Shown here: positions 55,450 through 56,809 of the stretch, in pieces
How positions within the stretch are numbered: position 1 is the first letter of the stretch
How the letters are laid out: each line of letters starts with the position of its first letter
Assembly: GCF_900185725.1 (NCBI RefSeq)
Contig: NZ_FYAU01000007.1
Span: 1 to 56,809 of the forward strand
DNA: 56,809 nucleotides
Reading direction: 5' to 3'
Origin: Stappia sp. TSB10P1A
GTDB lineage: Bacteria; Pseudomonadota; Alphaproteobacteria; Rhizobiales; Stappiaceae
Notes under the pieces: generated by a model
The model's database searches: none
What the model was told of the DNA's origin: nothing
What the model saw: only the letters and a program-made list of their open reading frames with translations
Program-made: the position numbers and the translations under genes

Positions 55450-56454
55450 ATGGCTCTGAACATCGAAGAGCGCCCTTTGAGCCAGGCTGCCAGCGAGCTC
55501 GATCTCGCGGCCCGGCAGCCAAGCCACAGCGGCCTGACGGAAACGGCGATCGACGGAGACTTCCGCCGCTTCGGCATCCGCCTCGGGCTGGAACTGTCCG
55601 TTTATGACCTGCGGTTGCAGGACCGCTTCCGCCGGACGGCCAACATGGCGCCGGGCCTGACCATCGTCCTTCTGCAACACGCCACCGGCAGCAGCATCCT
55701 CAAGGCGCTGGACGGCGATCCACGCGCCGTGCGGCTGGACTACGACCCGCGCTCGGCGCTGATGATCTTCTCCAGGACACCGATCTGCGGGGTCTACGAC
55801 GTGCCGGCGGACACGCGGTTCCGCGGCATCGAGATCCGCGCCAGCGAGGCGTTCCTGCGCCGGCTCGACGCCATGGTGCTGTTCGAGCAGGCGCTCGGCG
55901 GGCATCCGCTCACCGTCGCGGCCACCGGCTCGTTCTGGGTCGGGCGGTTCCCGGCAACGGAGATGATCGACGCGCTCGCCGCCGGCCTGGTCGCCAGCGG
56001 GCTCGACCGCTGCTGCGAGGATCTCGCCATCGAGGCGCGCTGCCTCGACCTGCTCACCGCCGCCATCTCGATGGTGCGCGAGCCGCTGTTCTGCCAGAGG
56101 ACCAAGATCCTGCGCGACTCGCGCAAGCTCAACGAGGCCAAGAACACGCTGCTGCGCCAGCTCGACCGGAGTTGGACGATCCACGACCTCGCCACCTGCG
56201 TCGGCCTCAGCGAAAAGCGGCTGAAGGACGGCTTCCGCCAGCAGTTCGGCCTGCCGGTCTACAGCTTCCTGCAGAAGTCGCGGATGGAGGAGGCACGCAC
56301 GCTGCTGGCGCGCGACGGGGCGACGGTGACCGAAACGGCGCTGGCGGTCGGCTATGCCAACCCCAGCCGATTCTCGCAGTTGTTCCTGCGCGAATACGGC
56401 ATGACGCCCTCCGACTTCGTCCGCGGCAAGCGGCTGGAGGCATCCGGCACATAG
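55450..56454 (+). CDS. AraC-family regulator of the metallophore locus (YbtA/PchR-like)
   Basis: 334 residues. An N-terminal sensing domain of about 220 residues is followed by two C-terminal helix-turn-helix units: W-T-I-H-D-L-A-T-C-V-G-L-S-E-K-R-L-K-D-G-F then V-T-E-T-A-L-A-V-G-Y-A-N-P-S-R-F-S-Q-L-F, ending in the family G-M-T-P-S-D-F-V-R. Length and layout match YbtA and PchR, which activate synthesis and uptake genes when the ferric chelate enters the cell. It is divergent from the megasynthase, with the two 77-bp elements in between and GGGAGAGG before the ATG. Direct control of the 27-kb minus-strand unit is likely. Confidence 0.88.
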   Translation: MALNIEERPLSQAASELDLAARQPSHSGLTETAIDGDFRRFGIRLGLELSVYDLRLQDRFRRTANMAPGLTIVLLQHATGSSILKALDGDPRAVRLDYDPRSALMIFSRTPICGVYDVPADTRFRGIEIRASEAFLRRLDAMVLFEQALGGHPLTVAATGSFWVGRFPATEMIDALAAGLVASGLDRCCEDLAIEARCLDLLTAAISMVREPLFCQRTKILRDSRKLNEAKNTLLRQLDRSWTIHDLATCVGLSEKRLKDGFRQQFGLPVYSFLQKSRMEEARTLLARDGATVTETALAVGYANPSRFSQLFLREYGMTPSDFVRGKRLEASGT

Positions 56455-56568
56455 AAGGGATGACCGGTATCAAGCCCGCTCGGCAACGAGATGGATCGCA
56501 GCGGCGAGGGGCGGCACCTCCGAACTGTTTGCATCAATGATTATTCGGTGGCTATTGGCGCTCAAACG

Positions 56569-56595
56569 CAAAAAGCCCGGTTGAGACCGGGCTTT
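56569..56595 (-). terminator. Rho-independent terminator after tRNA-fMet
   Basis: A perfect 10-bp stem (56595-56586 with 56581-56572) and 4-nt loop, followed on the minus strand by T residues and TGCG. It lies 29 nt past the CCA end of the tRNA and ends the rRNA operon transcript. Confidence 0.85.
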
Positions 56596-56622
56596 GTAAC
56601 ATTCTGATTTTATGTAGGAAAT

Positions 56623-56700
<78 letters not shown>

Positions 56701-56742
56701 ATGATATTGTTATGTTTTGTAGGGATTTTTTGCGCTTTGCGG

Positions 56743-56809
56743 GCCTGGCGGCGACCGACTCTCCCACGTCTTGAGACGCAGTACCATTGGCGCTGGGGCG
56801 TTTCACTTC
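56743..56809 (-). rRNA. rrf: 5S ribosomal RNA, 3' part (cut by window edge)
   Basis: On the minus strand the last 67 bases carry the conserved 5S 3' half: A-A-C-G-C-C-C-C-A-G-C-G-C-C, then G-G-T-A-C-T-G-C-G-T-C, then G-G-G-A-G-A-G-T and the terminal G-C-C-A-G-G-C. The 16S and 23S genes are expected beyond the right edge. Confidence 0.93.

Overview
The window is high-GC DNA from an alphaproteobacterium. The evidence is the C-G-C-G-G-G-G initiator tRNA directly after a 5S rRNA gene, a SorC-controlled polyol locus of the rhizobial type, and rhizobial-type codon use. A Stappiaceae/Rhizobiales member is my best guess, but the species cannot be fixed from the sequence. Coding density is high and nearly all long genes are on the minus strand.

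Region 1 (1-9121) holds two convergent operons that look like a glutathione/cysteine-sulfur module. On the plus strand are the end of a GshB-like ATP-grasp ligase, a flavin-dependent cysteine-decarboxylase-fold protein (HFCD) and a LigE/TdaB-like glutathione transferase. On the minus strand are a peptide-type ABC importer (binding protein, two permeases, fused double ATPase), an SDR lacking the usual catalytic tyrosine, and a MalY/PatB C-S lyase. The GST + HFCD + C-S lyase combination is the one known from tropodithietic acid biosynthesis.

Region 2 (9458-12182) is a small block of unrecognised genes: a membrane protein with a regulator-like N-terminus on the minus strand, then three exported proteins on the plus strand, one of them a lipoprotein.

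Region 3 (12435-27037) is a ten-gene minus-strand polyol/sugar operon with a divergent SorC-family regulator and two palindromic operators between them. In transcription order it encodes a glycerol-1-phosphate-dehydrogenase-type enzyme, a HAD phosphatase, a GlpD/EryB-type FAD dehydrogenase, an XylB-type kinase, a ribose-type ABC importer (Tat-exported binding protein, double ATPase, two permeases), a second FGGY kinase and a thiamine-diphosphate enzyme. It ends in a clear rho-independent terminator.

Region 4 (27660-56454) is the most interesting part: a complete siderophore/metallophore locus of the yersiniabactin family with a changed starter and a shortened end. A 4202-residue protein reads FAAL-ACP-KS-AT-KR-ACP-Cy-A(Cys)-PCP-Cy-PCP. 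That would build a fatty-acid-primed aromatic starter (as in micacocidin) and add two cysteine-derived rings. A 2216-residue partner reads KS-MT-KR-ACP-ACP-Cy, with no AT, no final PCP and no TE. An Irp3-type thiazolinyl imide reductase, a methyltransferase-thioesterase fusion, a type II thioesterase, an RhtX/FptX-type permease, a FyuA-like outer-membrane receptor and an FAD monooxygenase follow. An AraC-family (YbtA/PchR-like) regulator is divergent. My inference is a two-ring alkylphenol-thiazoline-thiazolidine chelator of the agrochelin/micacocidin type.

Between the megasynthase and the regulator lie two 77-bp, mutually inverted, stem-forming elements that differ in sequence at about ten stem pairs but keep every pair. 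They have no obvious known class.

The right edge (56569-56809) is the 3' end of a minus-strand rRNA operon: 5S rRNA, tRNA-fMet, terminator. A decayed look-alike of the tRNA-fMet end plus its terminator lies at 27296-27422. The metallophore locus therefore sits between two tRNA-fMet-like sequences in direct orientation, which suggests an old genomic island.
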